Numbered from the stretch's first letter, positions 6,283 to 13,284 are shown. The stretch: DNA of 14,468 nt from Selenomonas sp. AE3005 (GCF_905233635.1 NZ_CAJODG010000050.1:1-14468); one strand, 5' to 3'. Numbers and translations: made by a program. The notes: generated from the letters alone by a model not told the origin.

Positions 6283-7578
6283 GTGGCTGAGTCTTTAGAT
6301 AGAAATAGCGAAGAATTGCTGGGATTTATCAACGAGGCAGCCTCACCGTATCACACGGTAGAGGCTGTGGTAAAGCGGCTGGACAAGGCGGGGTTCAGCA
6401 GGCTGGCCCTGGCGGAACCGTGGCAGCTGGCAAACGGCGGCCGCTACTATGTGCCGGTGTATGGTTCTACGGTCATGGCCTTTACGGTTGGCCGGCAGGC
6501 CGGCGGACTGCGGCTGGCGGCTGCCCATACGGATTTTCCCTGTTTTCGCTTGAAACCACAGTCCGGCATGGTTAAGGAAGGCTACGGCGTTCTCAATGTG
6601 GAAAAATATGGTGGCATGCTGCTACGGACCTGGCTGGACAGGCCTTTGTCGCTGGCAGGCAAGGTGGTGCTACGCGGTGAGACGGCTTTTGCGCCGCAGG
6701 TACGGCTAGTGGATTTTGCCCGGCCGCTGCTGACGATCCCCAGTCTGGCCATACACATGGACAGAGATGTAAATGATGAGGGCAAGCTCAACGCGCAGAC
6801 GGATATGCTGCCTTTGGCGGCGGTGGGCGGAGAGCCACTTGCAGAGGATTTCTTTTTGTCATGGCTGGCAGCTGAGCTGGGGACAGCGGCTGAGGATATC
6901 CTGTCCTATGAATTGTCGGCCTATCCCGTGGAAGACGGCTGTCTGTGCGGCCTGCATTCCGAATTTATCTCAGCGCCGCGGCTGGATAACCTCACCTCCG
7001 TTGTGGCGGTGCTGAGAGGAATAATGGCGACATCGCCGGAAAATAATGCCGGCCTGCGGCTGGGGGCGTTCTTTGATAATGAGGAAGTGGGCAGCCAGAC
7101 CAAGCAGGGCGCCGGTTCGGCGGTACTTATGCAGGTGCTGGAGCGCATTTACATGGCTTTGGGGCGGACGCGCAGCGAGCTTTTGGCAGATATTGCCGGG
7201 GGCTTTATGCTGTCGGTGGATGTGGCTCACGGCCTGCACCCGAACCATCCCGACAAGTGTGACCCCTCCAATAAACCGCTGCTGGGCGGCGGAGTTGTCC
7301 TGAAGCAGGCGGCCAGTCAGGCTTATGCCGGTGACGCTGAAGCGGTGGCTGTGGTCAGGGATATCTGCGAGCGGAATAATATTTCTTGGCAGGGCTTTGT
7401 CAACCGCAGCGATATGCGCGGCGGCTCTACGCTGGGTTCCATTGCCTCGGCGCTGGTGCCCATGCGTACCATGGATATCGGCGTGCCCATTTTGGCCATG
7501 CATTCGGCCCGGGAAATCATGGCGGCTGACGACCAGGGGGCATTGACGGATTTGCTGACGGTTTTTTATAATTCCTGA
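6283..7578 (+). CDS. apeB: M18 family metalloaminopeptidase
   Basis: A cytoplasmic zinc aminopeptidase of 431 residues, the usual length for family M18 (aspartyl aminopeptidase/ApeB type), which removes N-terminal residues, classically acidic ones, from peptides. The dinuclear metal site is visible in order: H82 and D84 in AAHTDF, D235 in RLDNL, E267 and E268 in DNEEVGS, D313 in SVDVAHGLHPNH and H407 in AMHSARE. The substrate-binding NRSDMRGGSTLGS segment is also present. It starts at GTG 6283 with GAGGGAG at 6268-6274, 8 nt upstream. No promoter is obvious between it and the 3D-domain gene, so read-through past the 6229-6258 hairpin is possible. No signal peptide. A role in peptide catabolism alongside the asparaginase two genes downstream is plausible but inferred. 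Confidence 0.95.
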   Translation: MAESLDRNSEELLGFINEAASPYHTVEAVVKRLDKAGFSRLALAEPWQLANGGRYYVPVYGSTVMAFTVGRQAGGLRLAAAHTDFPCFRLKPQSGMVKEGYGVLNVEKYGGMLLRTWLDRPLSLAGKVVLRGETAFAPQVRLVDFARPLLTIPSLAIHMDRDVNDEGKLNAQTDMLPLAAVGGEPLAEDFFLSWLAAELGTAAEDILSYELSAYPVEDGCLCGLHSEFISAPRLDNLTSVVAVLRGIMATSPENNAGLRLGAFFDNEEVGSQTKQGAGSAVLMQVLERIYMALGRTRSELLADIAGGFMLSVDVAHGLHPNHPDKCDPSNKPLLGGGVVLKQAASQAYAGDAEAVAVVRDICERNNISWQGFVNRSDMRGGSTLGSIASALVPMRTMDIGVPILAMHSAREIMAADDQGALTDLLTVFYNS

Positions 7579-7661
7579 GGCGATACTCAGCCGGCTGTTT
7601 GTCCTGCTTGCAGAGATAAAAAATAAAATGCAAATAATCAGGCAAAAACAGGAAAATAGCC

Positions 7662-7690
7662 TTGATTTTTACGGCGTTTTCACCGATAAT
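7662..7690 (+). promoter_or_regulatory. Sigma-A-type promoter for the Thr-rich hypothetical gene
   Basis: TTGATT at 7662-7667 and GATAAT at 7685-7690 are separated by 17 bp. Transcription would start near 7697, leaving a ~50-nt leader with AGGAGG. I also considered a sigma-28 flagellar promoter because of CCGATAAT, but there is no TAAA at the required -35 position. Confidence 0.6.
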
Positions 7691-7732
7691 AAGAATAGGA
7701 GACTTCTCTTTTTTAGGTATGTTCACGCGTAA

Positions 7733-7738
7733 AGGAGG
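7733..7738 (+). promoter_or_regulatory. Ribosome binding site favouring ATG 7748
   Basis: AGGAGG at 7733-7738 is 9 nt from ATG 7748 but only 3 nt from the in-frame ATG 7742, so 7748 is the better start. Confidence 0.65.
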
Positions 7739-7747
7739 AAGATGAAC

Positions 7748-8404
7748 ATGGATGTCAACATGATTTCTTCTTTGTCGCAGACTTCCGCAGCGGTGAAGGC
7801 TAATTACACGAAGAGCACCACCACTACCACCAATGAAGCGACGAAGGAAACGACGACCACGACGAGCGAGGCTTATTCCCTGGATATTTCCGCGGAAGCC
7901 AAGAAAGCTTCGACGGCGCTGGGCAAGCTCACCAGTGAGCAGATTGATGCGTTGCAGGACGGCATCAACAAGAGCTATCAGCTGATGATTAAGACCCTCA
8001 CGGAGCAGAATGCAAAATTGCAGGGCTATCTTGATGAAGGCATCGGCCAGCTGAACTTTGACGGTATTCTCTTTGGCACGGATAAATTTGCCCTGCCTCC
8101 GGTAGGTACTACGCCGGAAGAAGCAGCTGAGGCTGTGGGCGAAGGCGGTGCTTATTCTGTGGATAGCGTGGCCACCCGTATCATGGACATGGCAACGGCT
8201 ATCGCCGGCGGCGACCCTGAGAAGCTGAAACAGATGCAGAGCGCCGTGGAAGAGGGCTTCAAGCAGGCCGGTCTTGTCTGGAAAGACGCTATGGGACAGG
8301 ACGAAATGCCGCAGATTACCAAGGATACGCAAAACGAAATTACCAATCGGTTCAACAAACTGTATGAACAGATGGGGATTAAGGCTTCCACTATGGAAGA
8401 GTAA
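7748..8404 (+). CDS. Conserved-looking hypothetical protein with Thr-rich segment
   Basis: I do not recognise a function. The product is about 218 residues with no signal peptide or membrane segment. An N-terminal polar stretch (MDVNMISSLSQTSAAV) precedes a threonine-rich, low-complexity segment at about 22-42 with two runs of five Thr. The phrase YSLDISAEAKKAS follows, then a helical region. The C-terminal half (YSVDSVATRIMDMA, then AGGDPEKLKQM, then EEGFKQAG) looks like a folded helical domain similar to uncharacterised proteins I recall from Negativicutes, perhaps DUF5610-like; this is from memory and weak. ISxEAK-type phrases and a Ser/Thr-rich start are seen in some flagellum-associated proteins, but no flagellar gene is nearby. 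The gene is a single transcription unit with promoter 7662-7690 and terminator 8414-8448. Confidence 0.8.
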   Translation: MDVNMISSLSQTSAAVKANYTKSTTTTTNEATKETTTTTSEAYSLDISAEAKKASTALGKLTSEQIDALQDGINKSYQLMIKTLTEQNAKLQGYLDEGIGQLNFDGILFGTDKFALPPVGTTPEEAAEAVGEGGAYSVDSVATRIMDMATAIAGGDPEKLKQMQSAVEEGFKQAGLVWKDAMGQDEMPQITKDTQNEITNRFNKLYEQMGIKASTMEE

Positions 8405-8413
8405 TGATTTCAC

Positions 8414-8448
8414 AGCGACCGCTGCGTGGAGATGGCGGTCGCTTTTTT
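8414..8448 (+). terminator. Intrinsic terminator after the hypothetical gene
   Basis: A perfect 9-bp stem, AGCGACCGC at 8414-8422 with GCGGTCGCT at 8435-8443, is followed by a run of six T. It starts 10 nt after the stop codon and ends 19 nt before the asparaginase start. Confidence 0.92.
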
Positions 8449-8467
8449 ATGTTAATGAGGTGGCTGG

Positions 8468-9463
8468 ATGGGCAAAAAAATACGTATTGTCGCCATGGGC
8501 GGCACGATTGCCGGGGCGGCGGCCGACAGTGCCGCTACGACGGGCTATCAGGCAGGAGCTGTAGGCGTGGCTGAGCTTTTGGCGGCGGTGCCGGAGATAA
8601 ATGAGGTGGCAGAGGTCAGCGGTGAACAGCTGGCCGCCATTGACAGCAAGGACATCACGGCGGCGGTACAGCTGCAAATGGTGCGACGGATTCGGGAATT
8701 GCTGCTGGCCGCCGATGTAGACGGGATTGTTATCACGCATGGTACTGATACCCTGGAAGAAAGCGCCTATCTGCTGGACCTCGTGCATTTTGCTGACAAA
8801 CCTGTGGTGATTACGGGGGCGATGCGTCCGTCAACGGCCCTCAGTGCCGATGGGCCGCTTAATCTTTTGGACGCTGTGCGCGTGGCGGCGGACGATAAGG
8901 CGCGTGACAGGGGCGTATTGGTGGTATTGAATAATGCAATCCACAGTGCGCAGGCGGTGACGAAACTGGCGACAATGGCGGTGGAAACCTTCCAGTCGCC
9001 TAATGGCGGCACCATTGGTGCGGTTAATGACGGCGAAGTGGTATTCTATCATAATTCGCAGCTGCATCACCTGCCGCAGGCTTTAAGTATCAGCGAAAAA
9101 TTGACAAGTCAGCAGGAACTGCCCTATGTACCGATTCTGTACGGCCATAGTGATGATGATGGCCGTCTGGTAAAAGTGACCGTTGACCAGGGGGCCAAGG
9201 GGATTGTCTATGCCGGAATGGGCAACGGCAGTATTCCGGCTCAGGCTGAGGCGGAACTGGTGGCTGCTGTAAAGCAGGGGGTGCTGGTAATCCGTGCAAG
9301 CAGCAGCGCTTTGGGTATGGTGGCCAAAGCGGAAGAATCCTATGAGCAGGCCGGCTTTGTGGCTAGCGGCTGTTTAAATCCGCGCAAGGCACGACTGTTG
9401 CTGCAGGTGGCTCTGTCGGTGGGGGCGTCAGCGGCAGCTGTGAAAAATTGGCTGAAAATTTAA
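8468..9463 (+). CDS. L-asparaginase, type II-like sequence without signal peptide
   Basis: Hydrolyses L-asparagine to aspartate and ammonia. It is 331 residues, the family length. Catalytic elements are visible: T13 in the N-terminal MGGTIAG loop, T93 and D94 in ITHGTDTLEE, and K166 in AVTKLA. The segment VITGAMRPSTALSADGPLNL matches type II (AnsB-like) enzymes rather than type I. Unlike the classical periplasmic type II enzyme, the protein begins directly at the first beta strand (MGKKIRIVAMGGT), so it should be cytoplasmic. The start is ATG 8468 with GAGGTGG at 8457-8463. An upstream extension encoding a signal peptide is not possible because a terminator lies there. A terminator-like hairpin follows at 9533-9564. 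No clear promoter was found between 8448 and 8468, so expression may depend on read-through. Confidence 0.95.
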   Translation: MGKKIRIVAMGGTIAGAAADSAATTGYQAGAVGVAELLAAVPEINEVAEVSGEQLAAIDSKDITAAVQLQMVRRIRELLLAADVDGIVITHGTDTLEESAYLLDLVHFADKPVVITGAMRPSTALSADGPLNLLDAVRVAADDKARDRGVLVVLNNAIHSAQAVTKLATMAVETFQSPNGGTIGAVNDGEVVFYHNSQLHHLPQALSISEKLTSQQELPYVPILYGHSDDDGRLVKVTVDQGAKGIVYAGMGNGSIPAQAEAELVAAVKQGVLVIRASSSALGMVAKAEESYEQAGFVASGCLNPRKARLLLQVALSVGASAAAVKNWLKI

Positions 9464-9532
9464 GCGGAATTAAAAGGAATAATTTTCCTGATGGCGAATA
9501 GTAAAAACAAATAGTGGTTGTTTGTAACTGGT

Positions 9533-9564
9533 AAATCCCTTGCGTATCCTCGTAAGGGATTTTT
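9533..9564 (+). terminator. Terminator or attenuator just upstream of the FIST gene
   Basis: Arms at 9533-9544 and 9551-9562 (AAATCCCTTGCG with CGTAAGGGATTT) form a 12-bp stem with one G-U pair and a 6-nt loop. The T run at 9560-9564 overlaps the end of the 3' arm. The hairpin ends only 20 nt before the next ATG and 7 nt before its ribosome binding site, leaving no room for a promoter downstream. It may be the asparaginase terminator, an attenuator, or both. Confidence 0.8.
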
Positions 9565-9583
9565 GCCATAAGGAGGATGGGCG

Positions 9584-11893
9584 ATGATACAGTACAATTA
9601 CACGTTAAACTGGAATGCCGATGACCCGGGGATTTGGGATAAGCTGGACAAGGCCCTGCGGTCGCTTTCCATGCGGCCGGCCAGCAAACAGGCCAACGCG
9701 ATTTTTATGCAGTTGTCCTTCCATAATATGGATATGGAGACGGCAGACAAAATCCGGGAAAGGATTCGTGAGTTCCTGCCCAGAGCCGTGGTCGTGGGCA
9801 TGACGGAGACACTTTTTTCACAGGTACCCAGCTATGTGCGGATAAATTGTTCCTTCTTCCAAAGCGCCAGAGTGCGGCTGATGGAATATACCGGCATGCC
9901 CGATGATTTTGGCAGACTGGGGCTGGACATGGGGCAGAAGGTCGCGGCCATGCATGATGTCCGGGCGGCTTTGGTCATCGGTGTTATGGCGCCCAAGCTG
10001 AGCCGGTTTATTGACAACTTTGTGGTCGGCAATGAAAATGTGGTGGTCTTCGGCGCCATTGCCGGGATGTATGAAGATGGCCTTGATGAAAGCGGCCTGA
10101 GTTCCAGCCTGTTTTCACTGGACACCGGCAATAATATGGCCAAGCAGTTTATCGTCGGCAGCGGCTGTATGGAGCGTGGTATTGTGGTGGCCGTGTTCAG
10201 CGGCGAAAAGCTGAGCATCCGGGCTGATTACACTTTGGGCTGGAAACCGCTGGGCAAGGAAATGATGATTACGGAAACCGTGGGGCAGACCGGTATCAGC
10301 ACACTGGACAATATGCCGGCCGTGGATATCTACCGTCATTATCTGAAGGTCGTTCCCGATGAACATTTCCTGCAAAATATCGCCGAATTTCCGCTGGTCA
10401 TAGACAGGGACGGCTGTCCCATCGCCAGAGTACCGCCGGGCTTTGACGAAGAAGGCCGTATTTTCTTTACCGGCGATGTACGGGTCGGGGAACGGGTGCG
10501 CCTCTCCTATGCGGTGCTGGAAGACTTCCTCCATGAAACGGAACTGGCCAGCGAGAAGATGAGCCAGTTTGCGCCGGAGGCGCTGTTCCTCAACGTCTGC
10601 GGTACCCGCGGCCTGTTCCTGCAGGAAAAGGCTCAGATGGAAAATATCTACTATCAGCGCAGTGCCAATCAGCTCAATGCCTGCAGCGGTACAGGGGAAA
10701 TTTATTGCTATCAGGGACACGGCGGTATTTTAAACTGCGCTTTGGTGGCCGTGGGATTCCGTGAGGGACGCAGCAAGTCGGCGCTGACGATTTTTGACGA
10801 GCCGGAAGAAACGACGGAGAACACGCCCGTGCGCCTGTCGGCCAGAGTAGCGGCTTTTCTGGAGGCAGTGACCAGAGAACTGGAGCACACCAATCGGGAA
10901 TTGCGTGAGATGGCCGTGGAAACGGAAAAGTCCAGCATTGACAAGTACAAATTCCTGGCCAGCGTCAGCCGGGATATCGCAGCTCCCTTGCAGAGGGTAA
11001 TTGAAATGGAACGCCGGGTGCAGAAAGAAAGCACTGAGGCGCATATCCGCAACTATGCCAGCGAAGGACGCAAGGCCGGAGAAAAGGTGTTCAGTGTCAT
11101 TCAGCGCATCTTTGACTTTTTGGAGATGGAGGCAGGCAACTTTAAGCTCAACGAAGATGAGTACCGCCTTGACCATCTGCTGGAATCCCTGCGTCAGGAC
11201 TTGTCCGAGGAGGCGGAAGCCAAGGGCATTGAGCTCAAACTGAATCCGCAGGGCGATATTCCCAGCGTACTTTACGGCGATGAACTGCGGATGCGCCAGC
11301 TGCTGCTGAATCTGATGGGCAATGGCGTGAAATACACCCGGCAGGGCAGTGTGGAATTGAGCATCAAGGCCGAAAAAACAGGCGCGGCTGAGGCAGAACT
11401 GACATTCTGCGTCAAAGATACGGGCATAGGCATGACGGCGGAGCAGCTGGCGGAACTTAACGATATTCTGGAAATGAATGTGGATAAAAAGGTCAGCAGC
11501 CTCGACGATACGGGGATTGGCATCAGTGTGACCCAGCGCCTGCTCAAACTCATGGGCAGCGGCCTTGCCATCAGGAGCAAATCGGGCGAAGGCGCGGAGG
11601 TGTCCTTCGTACTGCGGCAGAGGGTTCTCAGCTGGATTCCCCTGCGGCAGAACGACAGCGCAGCGGCTGACGAAGCCGTGGAGGAAAAAGAAACCATCAG
11701 TCAGGAAGAGCTGTCCGAAACATGGGAGGCGCTGAAGGAAATTGCCGATGCCCGGGAAATGGAGAGCCTTGATTATATGCTGGAAACGTTGGAGGGCTAT
11801 CAGCTGCCGGAACGGGAGGCAGGTCTGCTTCTGGAACTGCGTGCCGCAGCCAGGGAAGAGAACTGGACGCTCATTCAAAAACTCGTGCAGTAA
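9584..11893 (+). CDS. FIST-domain sensor fused to histidine-kinase-like module lacking the phospho-His
   Basis: A 769-residue signalling protein without membrane segments. Residues ~30-225 resemble FIST_N and ~230-390 FIST_C, a sensory module thought to bind small ligands such as amino acids. A coiled-coil linker follows (FLEAVTRELEHTNRELREMAVETEKS, about 420-450), then a HisKA-like helical pair and an HATPase_c domain. The H-box reads SVSRDIAAPLQ, with R463 where kinases of this type have the phosphorylated His (usually SHEIRTPL). The ATP-binding lobe looks intact: N-box LNLMGNGVKYT with N576/N580, G1 DTGIGM at 612-617, and DTGIGI at 642-647. The acidic C-terminal ~70 residues resemble helical tails of hybrid kinases, but no receiver or HPt domain is present. 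It may bind ATP and act as a scaffold or partner of another kinase. The start is ATG 9584 with AGGAGG at 9571-9576. No response regulator is adjacent. Confidence 0.85.
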   Translation: MIQYNYTLNWNADDPGIWDKLDKALRSLSMRPASKQANAIFMQLSFHNMDMETADKIRERIREFLPRAVVVGMTETLFSQVPSYVRINCSFFQSARVRLMEYTGMPDDFGRLGLDMGQKVAAMHDVRAALVIGVMAPKLSRFIDNFVVGNENVVVFGAIAGMYEDGLDESGLSSSLFSLDTGNNMAKQFIVGSGCMERGIVVAVFSGEKLSIRADYTLGWKPLGKEMMITETVGQTGISTLDNMPAVDIYRHYLKVVPDEHFLQNIAEFPLVIDRDGCPIARVPPGFDEEGRIFFTGDVRVGERVRLSYAVLEDFLHETELASEKMSQFAPEALFLNVCGTRGLFLQEKAQMENIYYQRSANQLNACSGTGEIYCYQGHGGILNCALVAVGFREGRSKSALTIFDEPEETTENTPVRLSARVAAFLEAVTRELEHTNRELREMAVETEKSSIDKYKFLASVSRDIAAPLQRVIEMERRVQKESTEAHIRNYASEGRKAGEKVFSVIQRIFDFLEMEAGNFKLNEDEYRLDHLLESLRQDLSEEAEAKGIELKLNPQGDIPSVLYGDELRMRQLLLNLMGNGVKYTRQGSVELSIKAEKTGAAEAELTFCVKDTGIGMTAEQLAELNDILEMNVDKKVSSLDDTGIGISVTQRLLKLMGSGLAIRSKSGEGAEVSFVLRQRVLSWIPLRQNDSAAADEAVEEKETISQEELSETWEALKEIADAREMESLDYMLETLEGYQLPEREAGLLLELRAAAREENWTLIQKLVQ

Positions 11894-11912
11894 AAAAATT
11901 AAATTTTATCTT

Positions 11913-11943
11913 TTTGACCTATTGACTTTTTGACTATTTGAGT
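11913..11943. repeat. Four 8-bp-phased TTGAC-type repeats in the hsp20 promoter
   Basis: Heptads TTTGACC at 11913, ATTGACT at 11921, TTTGACT at 11929 and TTTGAGT at 11937 recur every 8 bp. Read on the - strand they are RGTCAAA-like, the half-site of the CtsR heat-shock repressor, although CtsR half-sites normally repeat every 10 bp. One copy supplies the -35 box. A repressor operator is likely in view of the downstream Hsp20 gene, but its identity is inferred. Confidence 0.6.
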
Positions 11944-11949
11944 TATAAT
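11922..11949 (+). promoter_or_regulatory. Sigma-A promoter of the hsp20 gene
   Basis: TTGACT at 11922-11927 and a perfect TATAAT at 11944-11949 are separated by 16 bp. Transcription should begin near 11956, leaving a leader of about 110 nt. The -35 box is one unit of the phased TTGAC repeat. No CIRCE inverted repeat for HrcA is present. Confidence 0.85.
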
Positions 11950-12016
11950 AAAATTGTAATCAGGAAAGAGCAAAAGCCACTGGTTACAGAAATGTTACAA
12001 ATAGTCAAGAGAGGCA

Positions 12017-12061
12017 CAGCAAGCTCCCTTGGCCGGTATAGATTTTAGAAAGGGGTTGCTG
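12017..12061 (+). promoter_or_regulatory. Candidate RNA thermometer sequestering the hsp20 ribosome binding site
   Basis: In the leader, CAGCAA at 12017-12022 can pair with TTGCTG at 12056-12061, and CCCTT at 12026-12030 with AAGGG at 12050-12054, separated by a small asymmetric internal loop and closed by a 19-nt apical loop. The paired AAGGG is the core of the AAAGGGG ribosome binding site of ATG 12065. Masking of this kind by a heat-labile hairpin is known for several small heat-shock genes. The role here is inferred from pairing alone. Confidence 0.5.
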
Positions 12062-12064
12062 ATT

Positions 12065-12526
12065 ATGTTTGGTTTGGTTCCGTTTGGTACGCGCAAGGAT
12101 TTGGCGGCTAATAATAGTCCGCGCAGTATTTGGGATGTGTTCGATGAACCATTCTTCAGCGATGATTTCTTCCCTACTATGTCCGGGATGACTTCGGCCG
12201 GCGGTATGCGCGTAGATGTGAAGGATAACGGTGACAGTTTTGAACTCACAGCTGATTTGCCGGGCATGAAAAAAGAGGATGTAAACCTGAGTTATCAGAA
12301 CGGCTATCTCACCATTGCTGCCCAGCAGAAGAGCGAGAGCGGCGATAAGGATGACAAGGGCAATTACATCCGACGCGAACGCCGTATGGGTTCGGTGAGC
12401 CGGTCTTTCTATATCGATAATATCGATGAAAGCCGTATCGATGCAGAATTCAAAGATGGCGTGCTGACGGTGAAAATGCCTAAGGCTGCTGAAGTTCAGC
12501 ATAATACCACCATCAATATCCGGTAA
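12065..12526 (+). CDS. hsp20: Small heat-shock protein, Hsp20/alpha-crystallin family
   Basis: An ATP-independent holdase chaperone of 153 residues, normal for bacterial Hsp20. After a ~45-residue N-terminal arm (MFGLVPFGTRKD ... WDVFDEPFF), the alpha-crystallin domain spans about 47-140: MRVDVKDNGDSFELTADLPG, then KKEDV, NGYLTI, ERRMGSVSRSFYI, and the hallmark GVLTVKMPK. The C-terminus ends in INI, the IxI motif that docks into neighbouring dimers during oligomer assembly. The start is ATG 12065 with AGAAAGGGG at 12047-12055, 9 nt upstream; a non-ATG extension to 12029 runs through this ribosome binding site and is not credible. Control is probably by the promoter repeat at 11913-11943 and possibly the leader hairpin at 12017-12061. 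It is a single-gene unit ended by a strong terminator. Confidence 0.95.
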   Translation: MFGLVPFGTRKDLAANNSPRSIWDVFDEPFFSDDFFPTMSGMTSAGGMRVDVKDNGDSFELTADLPGMKKEDVNLSYQNGYLTIAAQQKSESGDKDDKGNYIRRERRMGSVSRSFYIDNIDESRIDAEFKDGVLTVKMPKAAEVQHNTTINIR

Positions 12527-12546
12527 CATGCGAGACAGTCAGGATT

Positions 12547-12590
12547 CTAAGCCCCCACGCCGGGCAACGGCGTGGGGGCTTAGTGTTTTA
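12547..12590 (+). terminator. Strong intrinsic terminator after hsp20
   Basis: A perfect 16-bp GC-rich stem, CTAAGCCCCCACGCCG at 12547-12562 with its complement at 12568-12583, has a GGCAA loop. It is followed by TGTTTTATTT. It separates hsp20 from the ATP synthase operon. Confidence 0.93.
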
Positions 12591-12593
12591 TTT

Positions 12594-12912
12594 ATATATT
12601 TAGAATAAATAATTATTATATAAGTAAATATTGAGGCTAATTTTTAATTATTTCTTGCCTTTTGCTGTCAATTTGCCTATAATAGACATTGCGACTAAAT
12701 GGGATAAAGTTGGAAAATTGATTTATCGTAGTATAAATAGTGATAATTCCAGCATAAAATCTCATAAATGTTTTCTTCTTTTGAGGCAAAAAAATCTATT
12801 TTTATGGGATAAATATCCAGTATAAAAAAGGATTTTTAACCTTTATGTTGAATTGTTAAAGATGGGCAATAGCCTAATATTCAGCTAAAGGCAATTTTGC
12901 CGAAGGAGGAAT
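12594..12912 (+). other. AT-rich gene-free region: promoter and long leader of the atp operon
   Basis: A 319-base very AT-rich stretch without a credible gene. It holds the promoter at 12655-12683 and a predicted ~220-nt leader. Small inverted repeats in the leader include GGATA/TATCC at 12807-12818 and TTTAAC/GTTAAA at 12835-12860, and GGCAA/TTGCC lies just upstream of the atpI ribosome binding site. No riboswitch class could be recognised. Confidence 0.6.
12655..12683 (+). promoter_or_regulatory. Sigma-A promoter of the atp operon
   Basis: TTGCCT at 12655-12660 and a perfect TATAAT at 12678-12683 are separated by 17 bp. The predicted start is near 12690, about 220 nt upstream of atpI. Confidence 0.75.
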
Positions 12913-13284
12913 ATGAAAGAAGTTTTGTCGGTGTTCATGAAAAGGCTCATTATGGGGCTGGGGGTAATCACGCTGGCGATAGGCAGCATGCTGGCCGCTA
13001 ACGGCACAGTGGAGCTTATCGGGGCGCTTATCATCGGCTTTGTTACGGGCCTGGTATTTTTGGGAAACATGTCTATGCGGCTGTGGAAAGCCGCGTCGCT
13101 TTCTGCTGGCAATGCGAAAAGACAGATGCTCTGGGGCTTGGTTTTGCGCTTGATGGTATTATTTATTGTCCTGTTTGCAGCCGTCCAGATTTCCACGCAG
13201 GTGTTCAGTATGGTGGCGCTGGGGTTTGTCCTCTGTTATGCCTGGGCTATGGTTCTCATGATCCGCATGAATAGCGCGAAATAA
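12913..13284 (+). CDS. atpI: ATP synthase subunit I (AtpI-like)
   Basis: A small membrane protein of 123 residues with four predicted transmembrane helices (about 11-30, 35-57, 74-95 and 98-118) and a short basic loop after helix 2 (RLWKAASLSAGNAKRQ). AtpI-family proteins precede the F0 genes and have been linked to c-ring assembly or stability and Mg uptake. The sequence itself is weakly conserved, so the call rests on topology, size and position directly before atpB. The start is ATG 12913 with AAGGAGG at 12903-12909; the 3-nt spacing is shorter than usual, so a downstream in-frame start such as ATG 12937 cannot be excluded. It is the first gene of the operon, with 35 bp between its stop codon and the atpB translation initiation region. 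Confidence 0.85.
   Translation: MKEVLSVFMKRLIMGLGVITLAIGSMLAANGTVELIGALIIGFVTGLVFLGNMSMRLWKAASLSAGNAKRQMLWGLVLRLMVLFIVLFAAVQISTQVFSMVALGFVLCYAWAMVLMIRMNSAK

Noticed and set aside
7662..7696. Sigma-28 (flagellar) promoter suggested by CCGATAAT
   Set aside because: No TAAA element at the required distance; the sigma-A reading TTGATT-17-GATAAT fits better.
10730..11878. 382-aa reading frame opposite the FIST pseudokinase
   Set aside because: A shadow frame: no ribosome binding site, no recognisable domain, and the + strand frame has clear conserved kinase motifs.
11894..11920. Terminator after the FIST gene
   Set aside because: Only an A/T inverted repeat with little stem stability is visible before the hsp20 promoter; not a convincing intrinsic terminator.
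12631..12825. 64-aa reading frame in the AT-rich region before atpI
   Set aside because: It overlaps the predicted atp promoter, begins at a TTG without a ribosome binding site and resembles AT-rich random translation.
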